Below are positions 25,927 to 34,382 of a stretch of 64,000 nt of DNA, one piece after another (position 1 is the stretch's first letter; each line of letters begins with the position of its first letter). Both the position numbers and the translations under genes were made by a program. The DNA is taken from assembly GCA_016195805.1 (NCBI GenBank), contig JACPYT010000016.1, positions 124,001 to 188,000 on the forward strand, in the 5' to 3' direction. This DNA comes from Hydrogenophilales bacterium. GTDB taxonomy: Bacteria > Pseudomonadota > Gammaproteobacteria > Burkholderiales > Thiobacillaceae. The notes under the pieces were generated by a model. It was not told where the DNA came from. It made no database searches and saw only the letters and a list, made by a program, of their open reading frames with translations.

Positions 25927-26577
25927 ATGGGGATTTGGCGAATCGCGGGGGTATTGATGATGAGCACGATGGGTACGGGACTGGCGCAGGAAACGGGCGC
26001 GATCAGGCTGCCGTCGCCCGAGACGGTGGGCGGCATCCCCCTGATGCGAGCGCTGAAGGCACGGCATTCGACGCGTGAGTTCGATGGCAGGGCGTTGCCG
26101 CCGCAGGTGCTGGCGAATCTGTTGTGGGCAGCCAATGGAGTGAACCGGCCTGACTCGGGCGCACGCACCGCGCCTTCCGCCCACGACTGGCGCGAGATCG
26201 ACGTGTACGTAGCGATGGCAGACGGCGCTTACCGCTACGATCCGCCGACGCATACCTTGAAGCAGGTTGTCACGGGCGACATCCGTTCCCTGACGGGCGT
26301 GCAGGACTTCGTGGCGGCCGCGCCGGTGAACCTGGTGTACGTGGCGGACCTCGACCGGATGAGCGGGGCCGGCGCCGAAGACAAGGCGTTCTATAGCGCA
26401 GCCGATGCCGGTTTCATTGCCCAGAACGTGTATCTCTATTGCGCGTCGGCCGACCTGGCGGTGGTCGTGCGCGGCCTGATCGATCGCGATGCGCTGGGCG
26501 CCGCCCTGGGGTTGGCGAAGCATCAGCGCATCATCCTCGCGCAGTCGGTGGGCTATCCTGCCGGAAGTGCGAAATAG
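25927..26577 (+). CDS. Exported SagB/ThcOx-type nitroreductase-like oxidoreductase
   Basis: A 216-residue protein with a signal peptide (cleavage near LAQETGA). The mature part matches the SagB/ThcOx branch of the nitroreductase fold: LMRALKARHSTREFDGRALP (FMN-phosphate-binding Arg/Ser), LLWAANGVNRP, and the C-terminal LAKHQRIILAQSVGYPAG. These enzymes use FMN; exported single-domain forms are common in proteobacteria and their substrate is unknown. A 30-residue membrane peptide follows. Family call good. Confidence 0.8.
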   Translation: MGIWRIAGVLMMSTMGTGLAQETGAIRLPSPETVGGIPLMRALKARHSTREFDGRALPPQVLANLLWAANGVNRPDSGARTAPSAHDWREIDVYVAMADGAYRYDPPTHTLKQVVTGDIRSLTGVQDFVAAAPVNLVYVADLDRMSGAGAEDKAFYSAADAGFIAQNVYLYCASADLAVVVRGLIDRDALGAALGLAKHQRIILAQSVGYPAGSAK

Positions 26578-26601
26578 CGAACCGGGACACCTCACGAACG
26601 G

Positions 26602-26694
26602 ATGCCGAAATTCGTCAAGATTCTGCTTGTCTGCCTGGTCTGCCTGACTGTTGTGGGCGGCGCGGCGTGGTGGATTCAGCGGCTGTTGGCATGA
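26602..26694 (+). CDS. Tiny single-pass membrane peptide, 30 aa
   Basis: The frame MPKFVKILLVCLVCLTVVGG-AAWWIQRLLA is one hydrophobic helix with a basic N-terminus. It lies 24 bases after the SagB-like gene on the same strand. It may be a real small membrane protein, but there is no clear ribosome site and no homology that I recognise. Confidence 0.35.
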   Translation: MPKFVKILLVCLVCLTVVGGAAWWIQRLLA

Positions 26695-26833
26695 CTTCGG
26701 AGGCGGCTCGAGCGGGGCGTAGCGAGCGGTGAGCGGAGCCGGTTCCGATCACCATTGGAAGGGCATTGCTGTCCCGGCACGCGTTTCCGGGCGTGCGCGA
26801 TCATCACGTATTCCACGTATTCAAGGAGGCCTT

Positions 26834-27094
26834 ATGAAAATGAAAATCGGGTTGATGCTGCTGCTGTGTGCGGCGGGTGTTGCATGGGGGCAGGACACCG
26901 AGCCGGGCGCGGCGGCCGCCTCCGACGCGGCCCAGGCCCCGGACAGCAATCAGGTCCAACCCAGGACGGACGTTCGGGATAGCCATGATCGATATATGGG
27001 AAAGCAGCGGCAGGGGCGCGACATGCGCCGCTGTCTGAAGCTGAAGACCAACGCGGCGATCATTCGCTGCGCCGAGCCCGGGCGTAAGCCGTAA
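26834..27094 (+). CDS. Small exported hypothetical protein, 86 aa
   Basis: A strong ribosome site (AAGGAGG) precedes the ATG. The N-terminus is a signal peptide (MKMKIGLMLLLCAAGVAWGQ). The mature part is polar with an Ala/Gln-rich linker, then a basic segment MRRCLKLKTNAAIIRCAEPG with two Cys that could pair in the periplasm. The function is unknown. Confidence 0.65.
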   Translation: MKMKIGLMLLLCAAGVAWGQDTEPGAAAASDAAQAPDSNQVQPRTDVRDSHDRYMGKQRQGRDMRRCLKLKTNAAIIRCAEPGRKP

Positions 27095-27124
27095 TCCGCA
27101 TCGTCCGGCTGACGCCAGGCGTGG

Positions 27125-27667
27125 ATGACGGGCTTGGCGACGCCGCTTTCCCATCTTGCCGTACCGTTGGCGCTGAGCGTGGCGCTGGGCCCGGACATCG
27201 TGCCGCCGGGGCTCATGGCGCTGGCGCTGGTCTGCGCGGTGCTGCCCGATCTCGACGCGCTGGGACTGTGGCTGGGCATTCCCTACGATCATCCGTTCGG
27301 CCATCGCGGCATCACCCACTCGCTGCCGTTTGCCGTGGCGCTGGCGGACGTGGGTGCGCTGCTCGCGCCGGCGCTGGGGGTGGATGTGTCGATCGCGTTC
27401 TGGGTGTTGCTGCCGAGCGCGGCGTCGCACGGGCTGCTGGATGCGCTGACCAATGGCGGGCTCGGCATCGCGCTCTTTGCGCCGTTTTCCAGCCGGCGGT
27501 ATTTCCTGCCGTGGCGGGTGATCGAGGTGTCGCCGCTGCGCCCGTCCGAACTTTTCTCGCGGCGTGGCCTCCGTGTGCTGCGCTCCGAGATGCGTTGGGT
27601 ATGGGCGCCGTGCGGGGTGCTGGCGCTGGCGGGGCTTGCGGTGCGGGGGCTGGCCGGTCCGGTTTGA
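27125..27667 (+). CDS. YdjM/DUF457-type membrane-bound metal-dependent hydrolase family protein
   Basis: A 180-residue membrane protein. The conserved motif HRGITHSLPFAVAL (about 60-73) and the later SHGLLDALTNGG (about 100-111) with their His and Asp residues are the signature of the YdjM/DUF457 family of membrane proteins related to phospholipase-C-like hydrolases. About four hydrophobic helices are present. The activity of the family is not well defined. Confidence 0.8.
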   Translation: MTGLATPLSHLAVPLALSVALGPDIVPPGLMALALVCAVLPDLDALGLWLGIPYDHPFGHRGITHSLPFAVALADVGALLAPALGVDVSIAFWVLLPSAASHGLLDALTNGGLGIALFAPFSSRRYFLPWRVIEVSPLRPSELFSRRGLRVLRSEMRWVWAPCGVLALAGLAVRGLAGPV

Positions 27668-27698
27668 ATGCGGCGGCGGTGAGAGGGAATCCAGTGTC

Positions 27699-28099
27699 AT
27701 GACCGATGCAGCAAACGTCGCGCAGCACGCAGCCGGTGATCGCGCCATCGAGACCTTTCACCTGACCCGACGCTTCGGCGCATTCACCGCGGCCTACCGG
27801 GTGAATCTGGTGGTGCCCTACGGCGGAAGCTTCGGCCTGCTGCAGACGGCATCATTTACCGCATCGCCTTTGCGATGCACGTTCCCCTCCGCACCGAGCC
27901 GCTGTCGTTGATGCCCGACTGGCTGCGGACCGTGGCGCGGACGAACCCGTTGACCTACCTGGTCGATGCCCCGCGCGTGCAGATGATCGAAGGCGGGTAG
28001 GGAACGCACAGCCTGCCCATGAACTTCACGGTGCTGGGGACGGTGTTCGTCGTCTTCATCATGATTGCAGCGAGGCTCTACCCGCCCCTGATCGAGTAA
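27699..28099 (+). pseudogene. Fused remnant of an ABC-2 transporter (ATPase 5' end joined to permease 3' end)
   Basis: From 27699 the frame reads as the start of an ABC ATPase (FHLTRRFGAFTAAYRVNL... YGGSFGLL) and stops matching just before where the Walker A motif should be. From about 27845 a different frame reads as the end of an ABC-2 permease (LMPDWLRTVARTNPLTYLVD... MIEGG), broken by a TAG at 27998-28000, and goes on to RLYPPLIE and TAA at 28097. A deletion of over 1 kb in a neighbouring ATPase/permease pair explains both parts. The locus cannot make a transporter. Confidence 0.75.
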
Positions 28100-28252
28100 G
28101 GGCTGTACCGTCGGGAGGATTCGCTGTCGGAATTTTTGACATATTGCCGCCACCCCTTCCGGCAAGCGGTTGTTTTACGAGCATGGAATGTTTTTTGCAT
28201 CTGGTTTCTGTTCGTCGCGCCATCCCGGCGCGCCGGAAAAGAGGAGAGAACC

Positions 28253-29167
28253 ATGAACAGCAAGACATGTCTGGCCTCGGTCCATGCAGTATTCCTGCTG
28301 CTGGCGGCATCTGCCGCGACAGCAAGCCCCTTCTTCTTCAGTACCGGCAATCCCGACGGCAAGATGGGCACCGCATCGCGCCCGGCGAGCGCGGGCCTGT
28401 TCGGGATCGAGTCGGCCGATGACTTCGTGCTCAGCCAGCAAACCAAAATCAGCAGTGCGACCTTCACCGGCCTGCTGACCGGCCGTGCAACGACCGCAGA
28501 CATCGGTTCGGTTGGCGTTGAAATCTACCGCGTCTTTCCCAGTGATTCGGACGTCGGACGCACCTCCGGTGCGCCGACGTTCAGCACTTCAATGGTCCCG
28601 ACCCGCGTCAACTCCCCGGCGGACGTGGCCTTCGATACCCGCACCGGGAGCGGTCTCGGCTTCTCCGTTTCGTCGCTTGGCAGTTTCACCGTGGCGAATT
28701 CCGTACTGCCCGGCGGGATCCATCCACTTCCGAACCCGATGACGGGGGGCGACGGGGCCGTCACCGGCTCGGAAGTCGAATTTGCCGTCAACTTCGTGAC
28801 GCCGTTCGACCTCGCTGCAGGCCATTATTTCTTCGTGCCCCTGGTTGAACTCACCGGCGGCGATTTCCTGTGGCTGTCGGCGCCCAGACCCATCGTGCCA
28901 CCCGGGACTCCGTTTCCCCCAGGCAGCACGGACTTGCAAACATGGACGCGCGACGACTTCCTGGCCCCCGACTGGCTGCGGGTGGGGACCGACATTGTCG
29001 GGGGTTCGCCGGCCCCTACATTCAACGCGGTGTTTTCGCTTACCGGTGAATCCGCAGCCTCGGGTTCCATTCCCGAGCCCGGGTCGCTGTTCCTTGTCGT
29101 GGCGGGCAGCCTTGCCTTGCTTGTCATGCGGCGGCTGAAACCCGCCGTCCGGCGCCGCGCCATTTGA
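28253..29167 (+). CDS. PEP-CTERM exported protein
   Basis: A 304-residue protein with a good ribosome site (GAGGAGAGAA). It has a signal peptide ending near ATASP and a C-terminal PEP-CTERM sorting signal: SIPEPGSLFLVVAGSLALLV followed by a basic tail (MRRLKPAVRRR). Such proteins are processed by exosortase and placed on the surface or in the exopolysaccharide. The mature part is rich in Gly, Ser, Thr and beta-type repeats without a domain I know. No exosortase gene is in this window. Confidence 0.88.
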   Translation: MNSKTCLASVHAVFLLLAASAATASPFFFSTGNPDGKMGTASRPASAGLFGIESADDFVLSQQTKISSATFTGLLTGRATTADIGSVGVEIYRVFPSDSDVGRTSGAPTFSTSMVPTRVNSPADVAFDTRTGSGLGFSVSSLGSFTVANSVLPGGIHPLPNPMTGGDGAVTGSEVEFAVNFVTPFDLAAGHYFFVPLVELTGGDFLWLSAPRPIVPPGTPFPPGSTDLQTWTRDDFLAPDWLRVGTDIVGGSPAPTFNAVFSLTGESAASGSIPEPGSLFLVVAGSLALLVMRRLKPAVRRRAI

Positions 29168-29317
29168 ATGCCTCGGCGCGCGGATCGGGACGTTCTGCCA
29201 GGAACGCACTTCCCATAAAACCCTGCAGACCGATTCCAAAATTCAATGGGCAGGTGCATGCCATCTCTCGGCCCGCAGGTATGATTACGCCCGCCCCGGC
29301 CTTGAAACGTAGATTCC

Positions 29318-29941
29318 GTGAAACTGTCGAATTGCATTGCCCCGCTCGTGTTCGTCTGGATGGCGATGTCATGTACGTCCGTCCAGGCGGATACCGCCAC
29401 CATCGTCATCGTGCGCCATGGCGAGAAACCGGCCCAGGGCCTGGGTCAACTGACGTGTAAAGGACTCAACCGTTCGCTGGCGCTCGCGCCCCTGCTGTTG
29501 TCCCGCTACGGCAATCCGGTGGCAATCTATGCCCCCAATCCTGCCTTGCTGAAAACCGACAAGGGGATTCGTTATGCCTATGTCCGGCCGCTGGCGACCA
29601 TCGAACCCCTGGCCATCCGTGCCGGCCTCCCGGTCAACATCGAGTGGGGGATGACCGACATCGACCCGCTTGCCGCGCAATTGCTCGCGGCCCCGGCAGG
29701 AACGCAGGTGGTGGCGTGGGAACACCATCTGGGCGAATTGCTGGCCAGACGTCTACTTACCCGCCTGGGCGGCAATCCGGATGAGGTGCCGCCATGGGAG
29801 GACCGCGACTTCGACAGCATCTTCGTCATTCGCATCAGCGCGAGCAGGGCAGGCCGGCAGGTGCGCTTCAGTCACGATCGGGAGGGGCTGGATGACGTGC
29901 CGGAAACCTGCAGTGAAGGACCGCGCGACGCGCATCCCTGA
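29318..29941 (+). CDS. Exported histidine-phosphatase superfamily protein
   Basis: A 207-residue protein starting with GTG. After a signal peptide (cleavage near VQADTA), the mature part opens with IVIVRHGEKPAQG, the RHG motif holding the phosphohistidine. A later WEHHLGELLARRLL provides the second His. The arrangement fits broad-specificity phosphatases of branch 1 in the periplasm. The substrate is unknown. Confidence 0.78.
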   Translation: MKLSNCIAPLVFVWMAMSCTSVQADTATIVIVRHGEKPAQGLGQLTCKGLNRSLALAPLLLSRYGNPVAIYAPNPALLKTDKGIRYAYVRPLATIEPLAIRAGLPVNIEWGMTDIDPLAAQLLAAPAGTQVVAWEHHLGELLARRLLTRLGGNPDEVPPWEDRDFDSIFVIRISASRAGRQVRFSHDREGLDDVPETCSEGPRDAHP

Positions 29942-30025
29942 ACGCCGAGGTCACCATTGAAAACGGCCGCGGCCGTCCCCATTGCGATGTCGTCCATCAA
30001 TACCAACGTTTAACGGAAATTCAAT

Positions 30026-30556
30026 ATGGCAGAAGAGCAGAAAGAACCCTGGCTCAACCGGATGGCGCTCGCCACAGTGATCCTGGCGGTATGCGCCACG
30101 CTCTCGACCTTCAAGGGCGGCTCCTATTCGACGCAGAGCGTGATCAACCAGGCCCTGGCCTCCGATCAGTGGTCCTTTTACGAAGCCAAGAGCACCAAGC
30201 AGCATCTGCATGAACTCCAGGTGGAGCAGTTCACCCTGCAGGCCATGACCCTGCCGCCGGGCAGTGCGGTCGCCGACGCCTATGCCAGGAAGATCGCGGA
30301 CGACCGGGCCAAGATCGAGCGCTACGCCCGCGAGAAGAAGCAGATCGAGGCCAAGGCCCGCGATCTGGAAAGCCAGCGCGACAACGCCAAGCTGCATGGC
30401 AAGCCGTTCGGCATCGCCGTCATTTTCCTGCAGGTGGCCATCCTGCTGAACTCCATCGCAGGGCTGATGAAGAACAAGAAAATCTGGTGGGCGGCCATTC
30501 CCGTTGGCCTGACCGGGCTGGGATTCTTCCTGGACGGGTTCTTCAACATCTTCTGA
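30026..30556 (+). CDS. DUF4337 membrane protein
   Basis: A 176-residue protein with one helix near the N-terminus (MALATVILAVCATLSTF), a charged coiled-coil middle (about 60-125, KIERYAREKKQIEAKARDLE) and two C-terminal helices (IAVIFLQVAILLNSIAGLM and WAAIPVGLTGLGFFLDGFF). This is the DUF4337 plan, including QWSFYEAKSTKQHLHE. Its role is unknown. Confidence 0.85.
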   Translation: MAEEQKEPWLNRMALATVILAVCATLSTFKGGSYSTQSVINQALASDQWSFYEAKSTKQHLHELQVEQFTLQAMTLPPGSAVADAYARKIADDRAKIERYAREKKQIEAKARDLESQRDNAKLHGKPFGIAVIFLQVAILLNSIAGLMKNKKIWWAAIPVGLTGLGFFLDGFFNIF

Positions 30557-30677
30557 CCAGGCCGGCCGGCAGCAGCTACCCGGTACGAACGTACGTTGCA
30601 CCTTTCGGGATGAGGACAGTCCATGTCCGGGGCAAGTCGGATGCGATTGACGACCCCACATCCAACAAACGAGAGGA

Positions 30678-31676
30678 ATGAAAATGCAGAAGATCAAATG
30701 GCTACTCGCCGGCGTGGTGGCGCTCGGCGCTCCGCTGGCCAACGCGGCGCAGGAGGCGGTGACTGCCGATCAGGTGGTCACGGCGATCGAGGGGACGTTC
30801 GGCGTCACGCCGGGCGAACGCCGCAATCACACCAAGGGGACCTGTGCGGTGGGCGAGTTCGTCGGATCGCCCAAGGCAGCGGCCTATTCGCGTTCGCTAT
30901 TGTTTTCGGGGAAGCCCATTCCGGTCGTGGCGCGCTTTTCCCTGGCCGGCGGCAACCCCAAGGTGCCGGACACGGCCAGGAACGCCCGTGGCATGGCCCT
31001 GGAGTTCAGGCTTCCGGACGGCAACCTGCAGCACATGACGATGCTGAACACGCCGGTCTTCGGCGCCAGTCAGCCCCGCACGTTTCTCGACCAGATGATC
31101 GCGATGAAACCTGATCCGGCGACCGGCAAGCCCGACCCGGAGAAAATCAAGGCATTCCAGGCAACGCATCCCGACAGCCTGGCGCAGGCGGCCTTCCTGG
31201 CGAAGAACAATCCGCCGGCAAGCTACGCGACCAGCGCTTATTTCGGGATCCATACCTTCAAGTTCATCAACCGCCACAACAAGATCACGCTGGTGCGCTG
31301 GCGCTTTGTGCCGGAGGATGGCGAGAAGCGGCTGTCCGATGCCGAACTGAAAACTGCGCCCGCGAATTTCCTCGAGCGGGCGCTGATCGATCGCACCCAT
31401 AAGGGGCCGGTGCGCTGGGACATGCTGGTGTCGATTGGCAAACCGGGCGATCCTGTGGACAACCCGACCGTGGCGTGGCCCGATAACCGGAAGCAGTTCA
31501 AGGCGGGTACGCTGACTCTCACTTCGGCCATGCCGCAGAAAGGCGCCGAGTGCGAAAAGATCAACTTCGATCCGCTGGTGATGAGCGATGGCATCGCACC
31601 GACGAACGATCCGATCCTGCTTTTCCGTTCCCCGGCGTATGCGGTTTCGTTTGCCAAGCGACTCGGAGGAATGTGA
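30678..31676 (+). CDS. Exported SrpA-like catalase-family peroxidase
   Basis: A 332-residue protein with a signal peptide (cleavage near ANAAQE) and a ribosome site (GAGAGGAA). It is a minimal catalase fold of the SrpA type: RRNHTKGTCAVGEF holds the distal His, ARFSLAGGNPKVPDTARNAR the heme pocket, and LLFRSPAYAVSFAKR the proximal Arg/Tyr. The length is typical for these periplasmic heme peroxidases, which are shorter than true catalases. A cytochrome b561 partner gene is often next to srpA; here none is present. Confidence 0.9.
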   Translation: MKMQKIKWLLAGVVALGAPLANAAQEAVTADQVVTAIEGTFGVTPGERRNHTKGTCAVGEFVGSPKAAAYSRSLLFSGKPIPVVARFSLAGGNPKVPDTARNARGMALEFRLPDGNLQHMTMLNTPVFGASQPRTFLDQMIAMKPDPATGKPDPEKIKAFQATHPDSLAQAAFLAKNNPPASYATSAYFGIHTFKFINRHNKITLVRWRFVPEDGEKRLSDAELKTAPANFLERALIDRTHKGPVRWDMLVSIGKPGDPVDNPTVAWPDNRKQFKAGTLTLTSAMPQKGAECEKINFDPLVMSDGIAPTNDPILLFRSPAYAVSFAKRLGGM

Positions 31677-31712
31677 ACGTTTAACCTGCCATGCGGGTTG
31701 ATGGAATGTCGC

Positions 31713-31732
31713 GGCCGCCCTTCGGGGCGGTC
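31713..31732 (+). terminator. Possible terminator after the catalase gene
   Basis: GGCCGCCC-TTCG-GGGCGGTC forms an 8-bp stem with a TTCG loop 37 bases after the stop. Only a weak T-rich tail (GTCGTTTCCTTT) follows, so termination strength is uncertain. Confidence 0.5.
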
Positions 31733-31876
31733 GTCGTTTCCTTTGCCACGCCCAATGCAAGTTGGCACACAGGCACGCCTTCACTAAGATTAAGGAAGAT
31801 GTGCAATGGTCCCCCGTGTGAGGTCGTGTCCGATGCCTGCGGGAGCCCTCTGAAACGTAACGACTGGAGAACCTGC

Positions 31877-32386
31877 ATGCGCGCTTCCCTGCAAAGAAAA
31901 TTCGTCCTGGCCCTGATCGCGACCGGCATTCTTGTCGCCAGCCCGGTTTTTGCCGACAAGCCGGACTGGGCGGGGCATGGAAAACCGGACTGGCGCGACG
32001 CGGGGCCGCGCGGCGGCGACTCGCGAGACCGCCGCGACGAACGTGGAGATGACCGCGGCGACGTCCGGGTGAACATGTATTTCGGCGATCACCAGCGTGC
32101 CGCCGTGCGTGAGTATTACCAGGACAGCTTCCGGCACGGAAACTGCCCGCCGGGACTGGCGAAGAAACACAACGGCTGCATGCCGCCCGGCCAGGCCCGG
32201 AAATGGCAGATGGGGCGGCCGCTGCCGCGCGACGTGGTCACCTACGATCTGCCGCCGCGTGTCGTGGTGAGCCTCGGCGTGCCGCCCGCCGGCTACCAGT
32301 ACGTTCGCGTCGCCAGCGACATCCTGATGATCGCGGTCGGCACCGGCATCGTGGTGGACGCCATCGACGATCTGGGCGGCAGGTAA
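31877..32386 (+). CDS. RcnB/CigR-family periplasmic protein
   Basis: A 169-residue protein started at the ATG of MRASLQRKF, with a signal peptide (cleavage near PVFADK). A highly charged Asp/Arg/Gly linker follows (DSRDRRDERGDDRGDV). The C-terminal part has CPPGLAKKHNGCMPPGQARK, the RcnB-type motif, then VGTGIVVDAIDDLGG. RcnB-like proteins are periplasmic; E. coli RcnB affects Ni/Co homeostasis and CigR is an anti-virulence factor. The function here is unknown. A strong terminator follows. Confidence 0.8.
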   Translation: MRASLQRKFVLALIATGILVASPVFADKPDWAGHGKPDWRDAGPRGGDSRDRRDERGDDRGDVRVNMYFGDHQRAAVREYYQDSFRHGNCPPGLAKKHNGCMPPGQARKWQMGRPLPRDVVTYDLPPRVVVSLGVPPAGYQYVRVASDILMIAVGTGIVVDAIDDLGGR

Positions 32387-32411
32387 GCGAACAGCCGTGC
32401 CATGAAAACAG

Positions 32412-32440
32412 GAGCCAGACAGTTCGTCTGGCTCTTTTTT
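32412..32440 (+). terminator. Rho-independent terminator
   Basis: GAGCCAGAC-AGTTC-GTCTGGCTC, a perfect 9-bp stem, is followed directly by six T. It lies 25 bases after the RcnB-like gene. Confidence 0.92.
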
Positions 32441-32527
32441 GGGAGTACTGCCGCCCCTTCCCTTCGCCATCCCGCCCGGACTGCCGGGCATGGCGTTTAC
32501 CGTTTCCGACCCCAATTGCAAGGGTGA

Positions 32528-33526
32528 ATGAGCATGAAGAGAAATCTGGCCTCCGTGGTGTCTTTCCTGGCTTTTTTGCTGACCGCCACCCAGGTCTGGG
32601 CCATGCCCTACACCGGGCTGGTTGCGTTTGGCGACAGCCTGTCGGACGCAGGCGGCAGCCCTTCCGCCGTTCTGAGCATTTACAAGCTGCTGGGCGGCAA
32701 CTGCGATCCCTATCACCCGTGTCCGCCTTATTACGACGGGCGCTATTCCAACGGGCCGGTCGCCGTGGAACGTCTGGCGAATTCCATCCTGCCGGGGGGC
32801 GCCACCCCCGCGAATTTCCAGGACTTTGCCGTTTCGGGCGCCACCACGGGTCTCGGAAATTTCGGTGACGGCGGCACAGCCACCCATGCGGGACTGTATG
32901 GATTGCCCGGGATGAGTCAGCAACTCGGGATGTACCTGTCTGCGTCGGGCGGGGTGGCCGACTCCCATGCCCTGTATTTCGTATGGGGCGGTGCGAACGA
33001 CTTTCTCACGCTCGATTCCCCCATCCTCGCTGCGCAGAACATCGCGAACTATGTGGGGGCGCTGGCGACGGCCGGCGCGGCACACATTCTTGTCCCCAAC
33101 CTGCCGGATCTGAGCCTCACGCCCTTCGTGCAGAGCGTGGGGCTGCAGACGCAGGCCCACGCGTTTTCCACCGTCTTCAATTCGACGCTTGCCATCCAGC
33201 TGGGGAGTCTGGACCAGCTGTTCCCGGCTGCGGACATCATCCAGTTCGACACCTATTCCTTCCTCAACGATGTGGTCCTGAATCCTGCCAAGTACGGGCT
33301 TTCCAATTCGCAGGACGCCTGCCTGCCCTCGCTCCCAGGTGCGCCCTGCGCCAATCCCGACAGCTATGTTTTCTGGGACTCGTTTCATCCGACCACGGCG
33401 GCCGATGCCGTCATCGCCTCCGCCTTTGCGAAATCCGTTCCGGAACCGGGAACGATGGCGCTGCTTGCCGTGGGGCTGCTTGCGCTGTTTTATGCGGGCA
33501 GCCGGCGGCGTACGCGTGGCAGGTGA
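32528..33526 (+). CDS. GDSL/SGNH esterase anchored by a PEP-CTERM signal
   Basis: A 332-residue protein. A signal peptide (cleavage near QVWAMP) is followed by the SGNH blocks: GDSLSDAGG (block I with the nucleophile Ser), AVSGATTG (Gly), WGGANDFL (block III Asn), and a late DSFHPTTAA (block V Asp/His). The C-terminus VPEPGTMALLAVGLLALFYA plus SRRRTRGR is a PEP-CTERM anchor. It probably hydrolyses lipids or acylated sugars at the cell surface. It is convergent with the MBL gene. Confidence 0.9.
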   Translation: MSMKRNLASVVSFLAFLLTATQVWAMPYTGLVAFGDSLSDAGGSPSAVLSIYKLLGGNCDPYHPCPPYYDGRYSNGPVAVERLANSILPGGATPANFQDFAVSGATTGLGNFGDGGTATHAGLYGLPGMSQQLGMYLSASGGVADSHALYFVWGGANDFLTLDSPILAAQNIANYVGALATAGAAHILVPNLPDLSLTPFVQSVGLQTQAHAFSTVFNSTLAIQLGSLDQLFPAADIIQFDTYSFLNDVVLNPAKYGLSNSQDACLPSLPGAPCANPDSYVFWDSFHPTTAADAVIASAFAKSVPEPGTMALLAVGLLALFYAGSRRRTRGR

Positions 33527-33536
33527 TCCGGCCTGG

Positions 33537-34163
33537 CTAGCACCCCGGGCATTCCCTATCCGCCAGAAATTTTTCGAGGCCCACCCGGGCGCCGCCGATC
33601 CAGGGGGCGCCGTGGGCGAACAGCAGATGGTCGAATTCGCGTTCGCGCAGGTGTTTCAGGAATGCCTTGCGCAGGCCCTGCTTGACGCCTTCCGGGTCGT
33701 CGCCCATGTAGGCGTCCGGCACGAAACCGAGCTTGCCCCGCTCGCGCACGATGGCGTCGCCGACGCTCAGAATGCCGCCGTGCAGCGGCAGGTAGAGCGC
33801 GGTTTCCTCGGGGCATAGCGCCGCGACCTTGAGGGCGAGGACGCCGCCGGGCAGGCTCTTGCCATGGCTGAAGCCCCTGACCTTTTCGCCGCGGGTGAAT
33901 TCGTGCAGGCCGTCCTTGTGGCACCAGACCTGCGCGCCATAACGCTCTTCGAAGCGGTCGCTGTGGCGATAGTGGTGGCGGTTGGTCAGGTAGACGTGCT
34001 GCGGCGCGCCGCGCGCCGCGAACCATTCGATGCCCTGCGCGGGCACGCGCGGGTCGATCAGCACCGGCGGGTCGGAGGCGTTGGTGTAGTAGGAATGGAC
34101 ATAGGCCTGGATGCCTTCGTGGAAGGTCTTCCAGTGCCAGACACGGGGGAGGATTTCTTTCAT
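33537..34163 (-). CDS. MBL-fold metallo-hydrolase-like protein
   Basis: A 208-residue protein from the ATG at 34163 (ribosome site AAGGA); an upstream start would add 24 residues without homology. LTNRHHYRHSDRFEERYG holds a variant of the HxHxDH metal motif, HGGILSVGDAIVRE the later Asp motif, and LLFAHGAPWIGG the last His. This fits a divergent metallo-beta-lactamase-fold hydrolase; activity is uncertain because the first motif departs from consensus. A 5' fragment of a sister copy lies at 35460-35516. Confidence 0.75.
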   Translation of the reverse strand: MKEILPRVWHWKTFHEGIQAYVHSYYTNASDPPVLIDPRVPAQGIEWFAARGAPQHVYLTNRHHYRHSDRFEERYGAQVWCHKDGLHEFTRGEKVRGFSHGKSLPGGVLALKVAALCPEETALYLPLHGGILSVGDAIVRERGKLGFVPDAYMGDDPEGVKQGLRKAFLKHLREREFDHLLFAHGAPWIGGARVGLEKFLADRECPGC

Positions 34164-34382
34164 GGCAGTATCCTTCTGAAAGAAAGGACAATTCCGGAAC
34201 AAATTAAAGAGGCCCCGTGCGGCGAGGTTTCTCATTTAGTCACAATTAGCTGATGGCAAGGGCCAGCCAGATAGTTCTCAAATATAGACAAGTCGGCCGG
34301 TAGGTCATTCGTCTCTGCCATTTACTTATGGTGCAATGGCGACATAGGGATCGATTAAGAGCCTATCTGGGCTTCTGAAAAA

